Position numbers and translations under genes: made by a program
Shown here: positions 1 to 8,023 of the stretch, in pieces
Position numbering within the stretch: position 1 is the first letter of the stretch
Layout of the letters: every line of letters begins with the position of its first letter
The notes under the pieces: model-generated
What the model saw: only the letters and a program-made list of their open reading frames with translations
The model's database searches: none
Told to the model about the DNA's origin: nothing
NCBI RefSeq assembly: GCF_900100015.1
Contig: NZ_FNDD01000041.1
Coordinates: 1 to 40,678, forward strand
Direction: 5' to 3'
DNA length: 40,678 nucleotides
Origin: Vibrio xiamenensis
GTDB taxonomy: Bacteria > Pseudomonadota > Gammaproteobacteria > Enterobacterales > Vibrionaceae

Positions 1-78
1 GGTCTGCTGCGCTACAATCACTTGCTCAAATGTCGGCCAAAAGGCGTCAAAATCAGCCTTTGTCATCGGTCTTATCAC
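1..78 (-). CDS. GNAT-family N-acetyltransferase, N-terminal fragment
   Basis: Only the first 26 codons are inside the window; the gene runs off the left edge. The conceptual start is MIRPMTKADFDAFWPTFEQV, which has the typical first strand and helix of GNAT acetyltransferases (IRPM.. ADFDAFWPTF). I chose the GTG at 78 because a purine-rich GGGAAGGGAA stretch lies just upstream and because the family usually begins M-I-R-P; the ATG at 66 is the alternative. Acetyl-CoA binding motifs and substrate cannot be judged from this fragment. Family call is by recognition of the N-terminus only. Confidence 0.55.
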   Translation of the reverse strand, partial: MIRPMTKADFDAFWPTFEQVIVAQQT

Positions 79-205
79 GTTGTATTCCCTTCCCTTAGTG
101 ATCAAAAAATCTTCGCGTAGCTAAATTAGCATATTTGTATCGCAAAACGCGCCAATAGCGTTGATTGATTCAAACCTTGCTCGATTCAATGCTGTGAAAT
201 AACAC

Positions 206-332
206 TATACCCAAAGTACTTGGAGTTGCAGGTAGGCGGCAAGTGAGTGAGGCCCCATGAGCATAGATAACTATGTGATTGGGGTGAACAAACGTAGCCA
301 ACACCGCTGCAGCTTCAAGTAAGACGGGTATA
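206..332. repeat. ERIC-like intergenic repeat (127 bp)
   Basis: The element runs from TATACCC to GGGTATA, giving exactly the 127-bp length known for Enterobacterial Repetitive Intergenic Consensus elements. The core GTGATTGGGGTGAACAAACG and the right part GCAGCTTCAAGTAAGACG match the ERIC consensus as I remember it, and the two halves form an imperfect palindrome. ERIC elements are known from Enterobacteriaceae and Vibrio. It lies in the 468-bp gap between the acetyltransferase start and the DUF4432 gene. An open frame across it (170-394, minus) is a by-product of the repeat. Confidence 0.85.
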
Positions 333-485
333 TCAATAAAAATCATCCTATTGATAAATAACATAATATTTGCTGAACGTGATTCACCAATCATTGCTGC
401 ATGAGAAATTCATCAACTCAATGAACTGAATCACATTCGTTTGTTCAGCACTTTGATCCGCACATTTTGCTGAGTATCTTTTTAG

Positions 486-499
486 CTGAATCGATTCAG
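486..499. promoter_or_regulatory. 14-bp perfect palindrome, candidate operator
   Basis: CTGAATCGATTCAG is a perfect dyad with a central CG, the layout of many LacI-family operators. It lies 47 bp upstream of the DUF4432 gene start. A degenerate relative, CTGAATCACATTCG, sits at 426-439 with its centre 60 bp away, and further GATTCA words occur at about 165-190 and 380-390. The identity of the regulator is unknown; no LacI-type gene is in the window. Confidence 0.45.
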
Positions 500-546
500 T
501 TGTAGTTAAAAGCATAAATAATAAAAAAACATAAAAGGATCATCAA

Positions 547-1773
547 ATGAGAATTAAGCCACTGATTACTGCCCTCGCTCTACTATCTCCTTGCTACGCA
601 CAAAGCGCCGAATTTACTCTCACCGACGCGGCCAGTAACACCTACCTAGAGCACTGGAAAATCGATAACCAACAGTTAGGGTTAAATTCAAAAACGCCGT
701 TTAGCATTGAGAAAATGCGTCTTCATGGCGGAAAACAAGAAGGGGTCGACGTCATCATCATTAACAATGGCGAACTGGAAGTCACTTTGATTCCGACTCG
801 CGGTATGGGTATCTTCAACGTCAAAAAAGATGGCAAGCGCATACTCGGCTGGAACTCTCCGGTGAAAGAGATCGTCAATCCGGTGTATATCGATCTCGAA
901 AGCCGCAATGGCTTAGGGTGGCTTGATGGCTTCAATGAAATGATGGTGCGTTGCGGATATGAATGGACCGGTCACCCAGGTGTTGACGACAATGGTCAGT
1001 TGCTTAGCCTACATGGCCGAGCGCAAAATACGCCAAGCTCGCTTATCAAAGTTAACATCAGCGAACAAGCGCCATACACGATTACCGTCGAAGGCCAACT
1101 CAGCGAGAAAACCTTTAAGAAAGCCAACTTGGTTACCCAAACCGCGTTTTCCATTACGCCAGGAGAAAACCGCTTTTCAATTCATGATGTGTTAACCAAT
1201 CAAGCCGATTATAAAGACGAATACCAGATTATTTACCACTCAAATTATGGTCAACCGATTCTAGAACAAGGCGCCAAAGTCTACGCAGCCGCCAGCGAAA
1301 TTTCGCCGTTTAACGATTATGCCAAACAAGGCCTAGCCTATTGGCAAACCTACCTTGGTCCAACCAAAAACTATGATGAGATGGTGTTTAACCTTAAGCC
1401 GATTGCCGACGCCAATGGCAATAGCCTAGCAGTGCTGCACAATAAAGCCGCCAACTTAGGGGTCGAAATGCAATTTAATACTCATCAGCTGCCGGTGCTA
1501 ACGCTGTGGAAAAACACCGATACCTTGCAACAAGGTTACGTAACCGGCATCGAACCGGGCACCAGTTACGCGTACAACACCAAGTTTCAGCGTCCGCTGG
1601 GATTGGTACCCACCATCAACCCTGGCGAAAGTAAGCACTTTGATTTGACTTATACCGTGCTCGATTCAAAATCTGCAGTGACAAACGCAGTCAAAGCGGT
1701 CAACGACTTACTCGGCAATAACAGCGTTAAACAGGTCAGCACACCGCTTGTAGACTTAACCAAGGCTGAATAA
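547..1773 (+). CDS. Exported DUF4432 (aldose 1-epimerase-like) protein
   Basis: A 408-residue protein with a clear signal peptide (residues 1-21, cleavage near AQSA-EF) and a galactose-mutarotase-like beta-sandwich typical of the DUF4432 family. Visible family features are IPTRGMGI (about 78-87), LSLHGRAQN (about 153), YHSNYGQP (about 230) and GIEPGTSYAYNT near residue 335. The histidine in LHGR and the glutamate in GIEPGTS would correspond to mutarotase catalytic positions. AAGGA is spaced 8 nt before the ATG. Most DUF4432 proteins are cytoplasmic sugar-processing partners, so a periplasmic copy is less usual. Its substrate is unknown; it is probably an epimerase or a carbohydrate-binding protein. 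It has a candidate operator upstream (486-499) and no catabolic genes beside it. Confidence 0.75.
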   Translation: MRIKPLITALALLSPCYAQSAEFTLTDAASNTYLEHWKIDNQQLGLNSKTPFSIEKMRLHGGKQEGVDVIIINNGELEVTLIPTRGMGIFNVKKDGKRILGWNSPVKEIVNPVYIDLESRNGLGWLDGFNEMMVRCGYEWTGHPGVDDNGQLLSLHGRAQNTPSSLIKVNISEQAPYTITVEGQLSEKTFKKANLVTQTAFSITPGENRFSIHDVLTNQADYKDEYQIIYHSNYGQPILEQGAKVYAAASEISPFNDYAKQGLAYWQTYLGPTKNYDEMVFNLKPIADANGNSLAVLHNKAANLGVEMQFNTHQLPVLTLWKNTDTLQQGYVTGIEPGTSYAYNTKFQRPLGLVPTINPGESKHFDLTYTVLDSKSAVTNAVKAVNDLLGNNSVKQVSTPLVDLTKAE

Positions 1774-1794
1774 CACTTATCGCTCAAAATCTTA

Positions 1795-1818
1795 TTGCGG
1801 CTCAGTGTAGAGCCGCAA
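1795..1818 (+). terminator. Hairpin after the DUF4432 gene
   Basis: TTGCGGCTC and GAGCCGCAA form a perfect 9-bp stem with a 6-nt loop, 22 bp after the stop codon. No T-tract follows, so it may be a weak terminator or an mRNA 3' end stabiliser. Confidence 0.45.
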
Positions 1819-1942
1819 ATTCGACGCCACAGTGTTCTCTGTGCCTCAACCACGCTAAGTCTTGTTTTTGGTCATTGTTTGTCCAGCATTCGCGGCGCAA
1901 ACTAACTGGCATATGCTAGTAAATCAAATTCAAGGAGGATGT

Positions 1943-2767
1943 ATGCGCTGCGTATTACATGATCAACAGTTACTGGAATTGCTGGGCGACGATGTACCAT
2001 TTGACGACTTAACCACCGAGCTGCTGATCCACAAAAACACTCATATTCAGATGGATTTTTCGGCGCGCTATGCGATGACCCTATGCGGCGTCGAAGAAGC
2101 GGCACGAATGCTGACGTTAAGCGGCGCACAAGTAGAACTTCTCCACCCATCCGGCAGTGAGCTTAACGCCGGGGATGGGATTTTGACGGCCTGCGGGCCT
2201 GGACACGTGGTGTTTTCGGTGTGGAAATCCGCGCAAGTATTGATTGAATGGGCAAGCGGCATTGCCAGCGCTGCAGCGGCGATGGTGGCGAACGCCCAAG
2301 GCGTCCCCATTACTTGCACCAGAAAACAGGTCCCCAATACCAAAGCGCTGTCGGTGAAAGCAGTGCGAAGTGGCGGCGCACAAATGCATCGCCTAGGCAC
2401 ATCGGAAAGTATTTTGGTGTTTGCTGAACATCGCCAATATTTATCAATGACGCCAGCACAAACTGTTGAACATTTACGACGCCACGCGCCGAAAGATCGT
2501 GCGGTGTTTGAAGTGCATGATGTGCAAGACGCGCTGGTTTGGGCCAAAGCGGGCGCAGAACTGTTGCAGCTCGATAAATTCAGCCTTGCGGATATTAAAC
2601 ACTGTAAAGCGCAGCTGATGGGATTAGGACTAACGCCGCAATTGGGGATTGCGGGTGGCGTAACACCGAGCAACGTTGCCGATTATGCCGCCGCGGGCGC
2701 AGATAGCATAGTGACGTCGTATCCTTATTACGCCAAACCCAAAGACGTTGAAGTGGTGTTTCACTAA
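1943..2767 (+). CDS. modD: ModD, putative pyrophosphorylase of molybdenum transport loci
   Basis: A 274-residue protein of the quinolinate phosphoribosyltransferase fold. It has CTRKQVPNTKALSVKAVRSGG followed by HRLGTSESILVF in the centre and GIAGGVTPSNVADYAAAGAD near the C-terminus, the pattern of the ModD subgroup of NadC-like enzymes. The reaction of ModD is not established; phosphoribosyl transfer is inferred from the fold. I start at ATG 1943 because AAGGAGG lies 5-6 nt upstream; a longer open frame from 1862 has no such support. ModD usually sits with modABC, but no molybdate transporter is in the window, so this is an orphan copy. It is followed by a hairpin that overlaps the stop codon. 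Confidence 0.8.
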   Translation: MRCVLHDQQLLELLGDDVPFDDLTTELLIHKNTHIQMDFSARYAMTLCGVEEAARMLTLSGAQVELLHPSGSELNAGDGILTACGPGHVVFSVWKSAQVLIEWASGIASAAAAMVANAQGVPITCTRKQVPNTKALSVKAVRSGGAQMHRLGTSESILVFAEHRQYLSMTPAQTVEHLRRHAPKDRAVFEVHDVQDALVWAKAGAELLQLDKFSLADIKHCKAQLMGLGLTPQLGIAGGVTPSNVADYAAAGADSIVTSYPYYAKPKDVEVVFH

Positions 2768-2791
2768 GCACCATCGCAGTCGATGGTGCTT
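2766..2791. terminator. Hairpin between convergent modD and Sel1 genes
   Basis: AAGCACCATCG, loop CAGT, CGATGGTGCTT: a perfect 11-bp stem that begins in the modD stop codon. No strong T-run follows on either strand, but its position between convergent genes fits a two-way terminator. Confidence 0.6.
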
Positions 2792-2829
2792 AGCCTTTGA
2801 ACATCCAACCTACACTGAGACTGAGAACA

Positions 2830-3837
2830 TTAAAACTCGTTTTCGATCGCTTCTTGAAGCTTGTTGGCTTTTTCGATGTCTTGGTCAGACATCTGGTTTT
2901 TCACTTCATCAATGGCAGATTGTGCATCGTCATAACCATATTCTAAAGCGATTTGAAACCAAGCCAGCGCTTTGACAAAGTTACTCCAGTCGCCGTGACC
3001 ATTGCGATAGGCATAGCCGACTTGAAATTGGCTATAGCTGTCGCCTTCAAGCGCGGCGCTTTTGTAATAGCCAAGCGCTTTTTTGTAATCGCTTTTTTCC
3101 AACCCACAAGGTGCTTTGTATTCGGTGTAGGAGTAGATATCGCCAAGTTTGGCGTACGACAAAGCGTGGTCGTTCGACTCAATCGCTTGATTAAAAAGCT
3201 CCATCGCTTTTTTACAGTCTTTCCCTACCCCTTCACCGTTTAGGTACGAAATACCAAGGTTATACATGGCGCTTTCGTCACCTTCATCGGCGGCTTTTTG
3301 AAACCAGTAGGCCGCTTTTTGGTAATCTTGCTTAACGCCTTTGCCGTCGTTATAGGAAAACGCCAATTGGTACATCGCATCGGCGTAACCCGCATTGGCT
3401 GCCTGCTCGTAATATTGGTTGGCTTTTTGGTAATCCGGCTCAGTGCCTTCACCATCAAAATACATCACGCCCAAGCTGTATAACACGTAAGGATCTTTGT
3501 GACCTTCGGCTTGGTGATACCATTTCAGCGCATTAACGTAATCGTCTTCGCTGTAGTAATAGTCGGCTAACTCAACTTGCGATTCCTCATCGCCAAGCCC
3601 CGCCGCTTTGCTTAAGTATACCACGCCTTGGTCGACGTTTTCTTGCATCATCGAATCGTAAATCAGAATGTTCGCCGCTTCATTCAATACCGAAATATCA
3701 CTAGATGTTTTCGCCTGCTTAATCACCGCCAGACTCTCTTGATCAAAATCTTCAATACTGAGGTCAAACGCGAGGGCGTGCGTGCCCCAAGTGAGTGCCA
3801 TAGTGGCAAGGAGTAATTGAGGTCGTAACGTCATCAT
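2830..3837 (-). CDS. Exported Sel1-repeat (TPR-like) protein
   Basis: A 335-residue protein with a signal peptide (MMTLRPQLLLATMALTWG.., cleavage after ALA) followed by about six Sel1-like repeats of roughly 36 residues. Recurrent signatures are A..LG.MY.DGEG...DY.KA..YY.QAA, for example YSLGVMYFDGEG, YNLGISYLNGEG and FQVGYAYRNGHG. Such repeats form alpha-solenoids used for protein-protein contacts in the periplasm or at the membrane. I start at ATG 3837 (a second ATG follows directly), with AAGAG about 9 nt upstream; the longer frame to 3909 would hide the signal peptide. The repeat region also produces long open frames on the opposite strand, which I treat as artefacts. No partner is evident. 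Confidence 0.8.
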   Translation of the reverse strand: MMTLRPQLLLATMALTWGTHALAFDLSIEDFDQESLAVIKQAKTSSDISVLNEAANILIYDSMMQENVDQGVVYLSKAAGLGDEESQVELADYYYSEDDYVNALKWYHQAEGHKDPYVLYSLGVMYFDGEGTEPDYQKANQYYEQAANAGYADAMYQLAFSYNDGKGVKQDYQKAAYWFQKAADEGDESAMYNLGISYLNGEGVGKDCKKAMELFNQAIESNDHALSYAKLGDIYSYTEYKAPCGLEKSDYKKALGYYKSAALEGDSYSQFQVGYAYRNGHGDWSNFVKALAWFQIALEYGYDDAQSAIDEVKNQMSDQDIEKANKLQEAIENEF

Positions 3838-4002
3838 ATCTAGACTCTTAAAAAATTTTTCAGCGCCGATAATAGCGCTGTATTCACGGTTATTATGCCT
3901 ATTATTCACAAGCTTAACGCCAAAATGTGATATTGCGTTAAAACTCGATGAGCGCAGTTAAGTACGCGATAAAACGCCGCCAAAATCCGCTTGTCACCTG
4001 GT

Positions 4003-4590
4003 TTAAAAACGAAACCCCAAACCAGCAACACCAATCAGCGAGGTTTCGCTGATATCAATATCGCCCGAGCCTAAATCAACCGATTGCCAAGATCTGTATT
4101 GGCCGCTTAAACCAAGATGAAAACGCCAAGCTTCGGCGATATACAGCGCCATACCTGCAGTGATTTTTAGATTCATGGTACTGGCAGAATCATTCGAATA
4201 GACCGACGGGTCCAACTCAATGCTGCCAATACCAACCGCGCCTTGCACGTAAGGCGTAAAACCATAGCCGAGAGGATATTCACGCAAAAAGCCAACGTTA
4301 AGTGACGTCAGTTTCTTATTGCTGTTGTCGTAAATTCCGTGGTCAAACTCTTCACTCTGATACTCCAAAAAAAACGCGATATTTTTTGAGGTGTAGTAAG
4401 ACAGTGTCAACGCGAGCGCCGTGCTGTCATTATCGTCGTCAGCACTGGCGCTGCTGGTGTCGAGCTCAAAAGTATTGGTGGAACTTAGGCTTTGAAAGCC
4501 GATCGCTAAATTTCGGCTATTGCGGGTGACGACATCCTGCGCCGCGGCAGACATCGATATCACCAGCATCATTAGAGCTGCAATTCTCAT
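4003..4590 (-). CDS. Small outer-membrane beta-barrel protein
   Basis: A 195-residue protein with a signal peptide (MRIAALMMLVISMSAAAQ), alternating amphipathic strands such as LALTLSYYTSKNIAFFLEYQ and FTPYVQGAVGIGSIEL, and a C-terminal GVAGLGFRF ending in Phe, the usual signal for insertion by the Bam complex. Size and strand number fit an 8-stranded barrel of the OmpA/OmpX/OmpW kind, but I cannot assign a subfamily. ATG 4590 is chosen because AGGAAAG lies 4-5 nt upstream; an in-frame ATG at 4602 is possible. A strong terminator (4699-4725) separates it from the upstream lipoprotein gene, so it has its own promoter within roughly 4591-4698. Confidence 0.75.
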   Translation of the reverse strand: MRIAALMMLVISMSAAAQDVVTRNSRNLAIGFQSLSSTNTFELDTSSASADDDNDSTALALTLSYYTSKNIAFFLEYQSEEFDHGIYDNSNKKLTSLNVGFLREYPLGYGFTPYVQGAVGIGSIELDPSVYSNDSASTMNLKITAGMALYIAEAWRFHLGLSGQYRSWQSVDLGSGDIDISETSLIGVAGLGFRF

Positions 4591-4698
4591 CGCTTTCCTC
4601 ATTACAAACTTTTTTATAACAAGGCGACGCCATTGAGCAACAATCGGTACTTTATGGCGAAATGCTCTTCACAACGTGAAGCTGTGCGAAAAATGGGT

Positions 4699-4725
4699 AA
4701 AAAAAAGCCACATAACGTGGCTTTT
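4699..4725 (-). terminator. Rho-independent terminator of the beta-helix lipoprotein gene
   Basis: Read on the minus strand: AAAAGCCAC, 5-nt loop, GTGGCTTTT continuing into a T-run. It lies 23 bp after the stop of the gene at 4748-6196. Confidence 0.9.
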
Positions 4726-4747
4726 CACTTCGAAACAGACCGAACCA

Positions 4748-6196
4748 TTATTGGCTTAGCGATTTGCCTGCCACATAAATTTGATGGCCGTTGAACGACA
4801 CTTGGCTAAGCTGTCCCTTAAATTCCGTCACATAGCTGTCCGCTGTGAGCGACCAATGGCTGGTATTATCTAAGCTCACCACCAACGACTGCGCTTGCTC
4901 GCCATTTGGATTTATCGCACCCGTATATTGCGCACCCTGCTCGAGATTTAACTCAAGCGCAGAGATAGGATCAACCCGGATATCTCCATCCGCTATCTGA
5001 TTGAGCAAGTTCATCTCGCAAACGCCACCATTGGCCCCTACTCTTCCCCAACCACGCTTACCACTGTTACCAGCAATCACTAAAAGTTTACTATTAGCCG
5101 CTCGCTTTAAAATCACATGATTGAGGTTAATCACACTGTCGGTATTGGTGACATAGAACATATCGCCATTATTTGAGCGCAGCGATCCACCTTGCATGGT
5201 AAATCGGCTGGTACCGTTTTGCGCATCGCCAGACATGCTTTGATAGAGCATCACGTTACGAATCACATCATTGCTGTCTGGCTGATAATTGCCATCCATT
5301 CGCCCCGTCACCGCGCTGTCACGAATCGTCACCGAATTCAGCCCTTCAATCACCACAGCTTCAGAGTTGTGAGAATCTAGCGTCGCGTTATTGACTTCAA
5401 TGTCTGCGGTACTGTAAATCGCGGGGGCACCCATACTGCCCTGAGTCGAATATTGACCGCCGTTAACCACGAGTTTACCGCCGCCGCGATCGCTGCGGAT
5501 CGCCGCTTTAACTCGGCTATTAACCGTTAAGTTATTGGCATAAATTTCACCGCCACCAGCAACTTCGATACCTCCAGCATTGCCGCCAGAGACGTTGATT
5601 TCAGTATCGTTGAGATGGATCACCGCGCCATTGTAGGCAAATACGCCCGTCGAACCTTCGCTACTTGCGTCCACAGTTCCGCCGTTGATAGTGAGCGTCG
5701 CATTATCCAGAGCCAAAATGGCCGCATTTAAGCCGTAAAAGCTCGCCGCATCATTGCTCGATGGTTTTCCAGCCGTTTTGTGTACATGGACGCTGCTTAA
5801 GCTGGCGTTAATATCACCTTGCGCACGAAATACGTTTTGGTCATCTTGGTCAGATTGATATTGCCCACCAATCAGCTGTTCGCCATTTTTAAGTACATAC
5901 AATCCCGAGCCAGTCACGACTTTGCTTGGCCCTCCCGGGCCTCCAGCAAATCCACCTAGCGGAAAACCGCCCGGTGGTGGACCCGGTGGTTTTTGCCCCA
6001 TGGAAGGCGGCGGCCCTGGAGGCATCTCTGCGTTTGGTGATGAATTAGGCGGCGGAGGGGGCGGCCAATGTTCGCTAGCCAGCACGTTCGCATGAGCAGA
6101 ATCTGCGGTTTGTGGATTGCCATCGACTTGAGAAGGGCTCGGCGCGCAGCCGCTAAGCGCAGCCAAAACCGCGACTGTGATGATTTGTCGTTTCAT
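4748..6196 (-). CDS. Proline-rich lipoprotein with a right-handed beta-helix domain
   Basis: A 482-residue predicted lipoprotein. A lipobox (LAALSGC, Cys at about residue 17) gives the acylation site. It is followed by a Pro/Gly-rich linker of about 50 residues with PPPPPPN, MPPGPPP and GPPPGGFPLGG blocks. The rest (about 90-480) is made of short repeated strands ending in T/S-I-N-G-G or L-N-D-T-E motifs (for example LTINGGTVDASSEGSTGVFA, IEVAGGGEIYANNLTVNSRV), the pattern of pectin-lyase-like parallel beta-helices seen in adhesins and autotransporter passengers. There is no autotransporter barrel. I start at the ATG at 6196 because the lipobox then falls at the normal position; a longer frame to 6241 lacks that. 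It is possibly a surface or periplasmic polysaccharide-binding or structural protein. Function unknown. Confidence 0.7.
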   Translation of the reverse strand: MKRQIITVAVLAALSGCAPSPSQVDGNPQTADSAHANVLASEHWPPPPPPNSSPNAEMPPGPPPSMGQKPPGPPPGGFPLGGFAGGPGGPSKVVTGSGLYVLKNGEQLIGGQYQSDQDDQNVFRAQGDINASLSSVHVHKTAGKPSSNDAASFYGLNAAILALDNATLTINGGTVDASSEGSTGVFAYNGAVIHLNDTEINVSGGNAGGIEVAGGGEIYANNLTVNSRVKAAIRSDRGGGKLVVNGGQYSTQGSMGAPAIYSTADIEVNNATLDSHNSEAVVIEGLNSVTIRDSAVTGRMDGNYQPDSNDVIRNVMLYQSMSGDAQNGTSRFTMQGGSLRSNNGDMFYVTNTDSVINLNHVILKRAANSKLLVIAGNSGKRGWGRVGANGGVCEMNLLNQIADGDIRVDPISALELNLEQGAQYTGAINPNGEQAQSLVVSLDNTSHWSLTADSYVTEFKGQLSQVSFNGHQIYVAGKSLSQ

Positions 6197-6570
6197 TTCA
6201 AAGCCTTTTTTATAAATCCCTGTGATGATACGTAATCTCACACCATTAAATCTGGAACTGACATCACAACAACATCTTTACAAAACTTAGCGGTTAAGCG
6301 GTGCGTAATCGATCAATAGACGTAATTCAAGCGCGAAAGAGACAATATTTTTTACGCGTAAATACTGTAAAACTCCGTTTGAGAAAATGTATATTTTACA
6401 TACACCTGACAATGCATTGGAAATAGCAATTCCAAGATAATGTATTAAAAGCAAGAGACACCCTTTTATACCATTAATAAAGTTAGGCGCTCAGTTTCAT
6501 CTCAACTAAAAATAACCAAATCGACGAAGGACAGTCGATACGAAATAACAGTTAGATGGAGTTAACAGCA
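6197..6570. promoter_or_regulatory. Divergent intergenic region with two dyads
   Basis: This AT-rich 374-bp gap separates the leftward lipoprotein gene from the rightward gene at 6571. It contains a perfect 12-bp palindrome TTTACGCGTAAA at 6351-6362 and, 25 bp on, TGTAT-N7-ATACA at 6388-6404. Both are candidate operators for divergent control. No clear sigma-70 promoter pair was found by eye and no gene is seen in the gap. Confidence 0.4.
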
Positions 6571-7323
6571 ATGAATAACCTGCAATACTTTTCTAAGCAA
6601 ATAGCGGTGGGTCTATGCCTTGTTAGTCTCGGCTTTACGTCGTTAGCCGAAGGAGAAGAGGAAGATCAAACTCAATCCACAACATCCAGTGATAATACGC
6701 TGTATGACGATTTTTTTAGCCTTCCTTATACACTTAATCTTAGTAACGGTGTATGTATTCCGGCCAAAGCCACCCTAAAATTGAGCGTAGACAGTAGCTC
6801 TAATGAATATAATCTTTATAGGCCAAAACGCGCTTGGCTAGGCAGTAAACTTGAGAATTTAGCGGTTGATAATTCAACTTGTGAACCAAGTAAATTACTC
6901 AAAGTTGGGGCAGCACCAGTACCGATAGTAAAATCGAAAATAGCAGAGCAAGATATTAACCGCTTTGGTTGGAAATATGGCGCTCTAATTGCGCCATATA
7001 AATATTATAGAAGCTCACACACAGTAAAAAGTTCAACCACTATTGCCCCATATGCAGGCTGGAAATTCGACAGCAATAGTTCAGGGTTCGAAATTGCACC
7101 GATTCTATTTTCTGGCCCGGCGATGATTGAAGCTACCGACTCAAATGGCAATACCTCGTCACTATTTGGCATCAGTATCGGAATGGGGTTGTTATTTGAA
7201 CTCAATGATGAATTTAATATCGGCGCACTGTATGGCTATGACGTGGTTAATAAATCGGAAGATTTTGCTGATAACGGCCGTCCATGGGTTTCCCTCTCGA
7301 TAGGCTACAACCTAAGTAATTAA
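6571..7323 (+). CDS. Exported protein of unknown function, possibly barrel-like
   Basis: A 250-residue protein starting MNNLQYFSKQIAVGLCLVSL with a signal peptide cleaved near SLA-EG, then an acidic, Thr/Ser-rich segment (EGEEEDQTQSTTSSDN). The C-terminal half alternates polar and hydrophobic residues with many aromatics (TIAPYAGWKFDSNSSGFEIA, FNIGALYGYDVV, WVSLSIGYNLSN), which suggests outer-membrane strands, although the last residue is Asn and not the usual Phe. ATG 6571 is preferred because GGAG is 9 nt upstream; ATG 6556 is in frame but has no ribosome-binding site. I do not recognise the family. A strong terminator follows directly. Confidence 0.65.
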   Translation: MNNLQYFSKQIAVGLCLVSLGFTSLAEGEEEDQTQSTTSSDNTLYDDFFSLPYTLNLSNGVCIPAKATLKLSVDSSSNEYNLYRPKRAWLGSKLENLAVDNSTCEPSKLLKVGAAPVPIVKSKIAEQDINRFGWKYGALIAPYKYYRSSHTVKSSTTIAPYAGWKFDSNSSGFEIAPILFSGPAMIEATDSNGNTSSLFGISIGMGLLFELNDEFNIGALYGYDVVNKSEDFADNGRPWVSLSIGYNLSN

Positions 7324-7328
7324 CCGCT

Positions 7329-7360
7329 AAAAAAGCACCGCGATAACGCGGTGCTTTTTT
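7329..7360. terminator. Bidirectional Rho-independent terminator
   Basis: AAAAAAGCACCGCG, loop ATAA, CGCGGTGCTTTTTT: a perfect 14-bp stem with A- and T-runs on the two sides, placed between convergent genes. Confidence 0.93.
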
Positions 7361-7398
7361 AATCTCATTCAGATTGAAACAGCGAATATACCGCGGAG

Positions 7399-7872
7399 CT
7401 ATTGGAATGCTTTGTGCTCAAATCCGCTTAATTCGCCCTCTTTTAAGCCTGTGATTCCAGCAAAATAATGAATCCCATGCTCTTTAAAACTGTATGACAC
7501 TTCATACAGCTCATAGATATCTCGTTTAACATCATCGAATTGCAGACGATGTTTCAGATCATCAGGCAGCGCGGTTTTCGCTTTGGTCATTTTGATTTGA
7601 TAAGGGAAAGACTTAGCTTCGTCGCGGAAAAAATCATGCGGTGTATTGATAACCTGCGGCTGCTTAGTATCCACTTCAATCATTTCCGTTGGCGAGTAGA
7701 AATACACATAGCGATAAACATCAACCTGTTCACTTGGCGGCGCCATGTAGTAGCCGTTAGCAATATTGCTGGCAAAATCGGCTATCCGATCGCCATTCAG
7801 CGAAGAACAGCCGACAACAGTAGTCAGAAGCACGATGTAGACAGCGCGAAGTACCCAAAACCTAACCTGCAT
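7399..7872 (-). CDS. Lipoprotein of unknown function
   Basis: A 157-residue protein with a signal peptide and lipobox (LLTTVVGC, Cys at about residue 22) followed by SSLNG, so it is a lipid-anchored envelope protein. AAGGA is 6 nt before the ATG. The mature part is mixed charged and aromatic (VDVYRYVYFYSPTEMIEV, FKEHGIHYFAGITGLKEG). Ser follows the acylated Cys, which favours sorting to the outer membrane. I do not recognise a domain. The strong terminator at 7329-7360 ends its transcript. Confidence 0.65.
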   Translation of the reverse strand: MQVRFWVLRAVYIVLLTTVVGCSSLNGDRIADFASNIANGYYMAPPSEQVDVYRYVYFYSPTEMIEVDTKQPQVINTPHDFFRDEAKSFPYQIKMTKAKTALPDDLKHRLQFDDVKRDIYELYEVSYSFKEHGIHYFAGITGLKEGELSGFEHKAFQ

Positions 7873-8023
7873 AAATATCCTTATTTGTGTCTTTTTTAGT
7901 TAGTAGCTCTAGGCGACATTTTACGCGCGGTGTTTAACTGTTTTGTGAAACCAGGAGCGTGGTCAACAATATTGGCGATACAAACAAGGCGGTGAATGGA
8001 ATACTTCAAGGCAAAGTCCCCGA

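Noticed and set aside
170..394. 74-codon open frame on the minus strand
   Set aside because: It lies across the ERIC-like repeat, has no ribosome-binding site and is explained by the palindrome.
2068..2673. 201-codon open frame antisense to modD
   Set aside because: It is a mirror of modD codon usage; the translated product is Ser/Ala/Cys-rich with no domain, while modD has a full family pattern.
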